A stretch of DNA of 32,504 bases from Acidobacteriota bacterium (GTDB lineage: Bacteria > Acidobacteriota > Blastocatellia > RBC074), in NCBI GenBank assembly GCA_022072205.1, contig JAJVID010000188.1, forward strand, positions 1-32,504, given 5' to 3'. Made by a program: the position numbers and the translations under genes. The notes under the pieces were generated by a model that worked only from the letters and a program-made list of their open reading frames with translations, did no database searches and had not been told where the DNA came from. Positions 32,192 to 32,504 of this stretch are shown piece by piece (positions within the stretch are counted from its first letter, which is position 1; every line of letters begins with the position of its first letter).

Positions 32192-32504
32192 AGACGCGCG
32201 GTGGGGCAAGATGCCATCTTGTCCCACCATTCAAATGCCCTTTCGCGTCTGAGCAGTTACTCAAGTATTCGATTCGCCGCCGGCGCCATTGCCGGCAGTT
32301 TCGTGGGAAACGGCAAGCGACCGCTTGTCGAGCTTGTTCGTAAACGCGTTGATGTGTGTGGCCGGCGGGCTTCATTCGGCCACAAGGCGCGTTTTGGCCT
32401 AAAGACCCCGACCCCTCTTAGACCGTTTTGGAAGAACTCATCAGTGTCTTTGCGCCCAAATGTTTTAAGACGTTTGAGCGCAAATGGCGCCCGCTGGTAG
32501 TTAG
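32192..32504. other. Window end: intergenic, with hairpin and dispersed motif
   Basis: After the kinase stop, a near-perfect hairpin (32200-32228) is followed by the motif CTGAGCAGTTAC at 32249-32260, the core of the 24-nt dispersed repeat. A plus-strand frame running through 32201-32500 looks non-coding. No gene supported. Confidence 0.35.
32200..32228. repeat. Compact palindrome after the hybrid kinase
   Basis: GGTGGGGCAAGATG (32200-32213) pairs with CATCTTGTCCCACC (32215-32228), with one G-T pair. GACGCG before and CGCGTC after may extend it. No T-run follows, so terminator function is doubtful; it looks like another dispersed intergenic palindrome. Confidence 0.55.

Overview
The window is GC-rich bacterial chromosome from a diderm (Gram-negative) organism: it encodes an outer-membrane beta-barrel protein and a lipoprotein. 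Gene content and the many palindromic intergenic repeats would suit an environmental bacterium such as an acidobacterium (Blastocatellia-like), but no marker gene is present, so that placement is a weak inference. No rRNA, tRNA, CRISPR array, prophage or insertion sequence was seen.

Layout. 1-4072 (+): the 3' part of an acyl-CoA synthetase, translationally coupled to a 1097-residue single-chain acyl-CoA carboxylase (biotin carboxylase, biotin carrier and carboxyltransferase in one protein). 4305-7088 (-): a compact three-gene set, AAA+ Clp-type ATPase, BON-domain lipoprotein and site-2-type membrane protease with CBS domains, behind a candidate sigma-54 promoter. 7089-7751: a structured intergenic region with a second candidate sigma-54 promoter and a strong intrinsic terminator that together could delimit a small RNA. 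7752-10159: YihY/BrkB membrane protein, a conserved-looking unknown, family 4 uracil-DNA glycosylase and a small acidic unknown. 10294-11520 (-): a SWIM zinc finger joined to a Rad52-like annealing domain. 12094-12965 (+): a 16-cysteine copper-storage-like protein behind a near-consensus sigma-54 promoter, and a small coiled-coil protein. 13218-15432 (-): a single-domain response regulator followed after 1 nt by an SLC13 permease with two RCK_C domains. 16003-23079 (-): a 2358-residue protein joining a complete TamB-like protein to a TamA/BamA-like outer-membrane protein. 23131-24504 (-): aspartate ammonia-lyase. 24878-27907: small membrane and stress-type proteins (lmo0937-like, DUF883-like, holin-superfamily/YqjE-like, DUF3618, a second DUF883-like) with two more candidate sigma-54 promoters. 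28406-32191 (+): a large hybrid histidine kinase whose membrane sensor region looks internally duplicated.

Themes. Much of the window concerns envelope maintenance and stress. The most striking object is the TamB-TamA fusion, which by topology should be anchored in the inner membrane and end as an outer-membrane barrel, so one chain would span the envelope. The second theme is a possible local sigma-54 regulon: five matches to the GG-N10-GC promoter architecture lie in intergenic DNA, four of them pointing at small stress-type genes or operons and one at the candidate small RNA. The third is a varied set of intergenic palindromes and short dispersed repeats, mostly at convergent gene ends.
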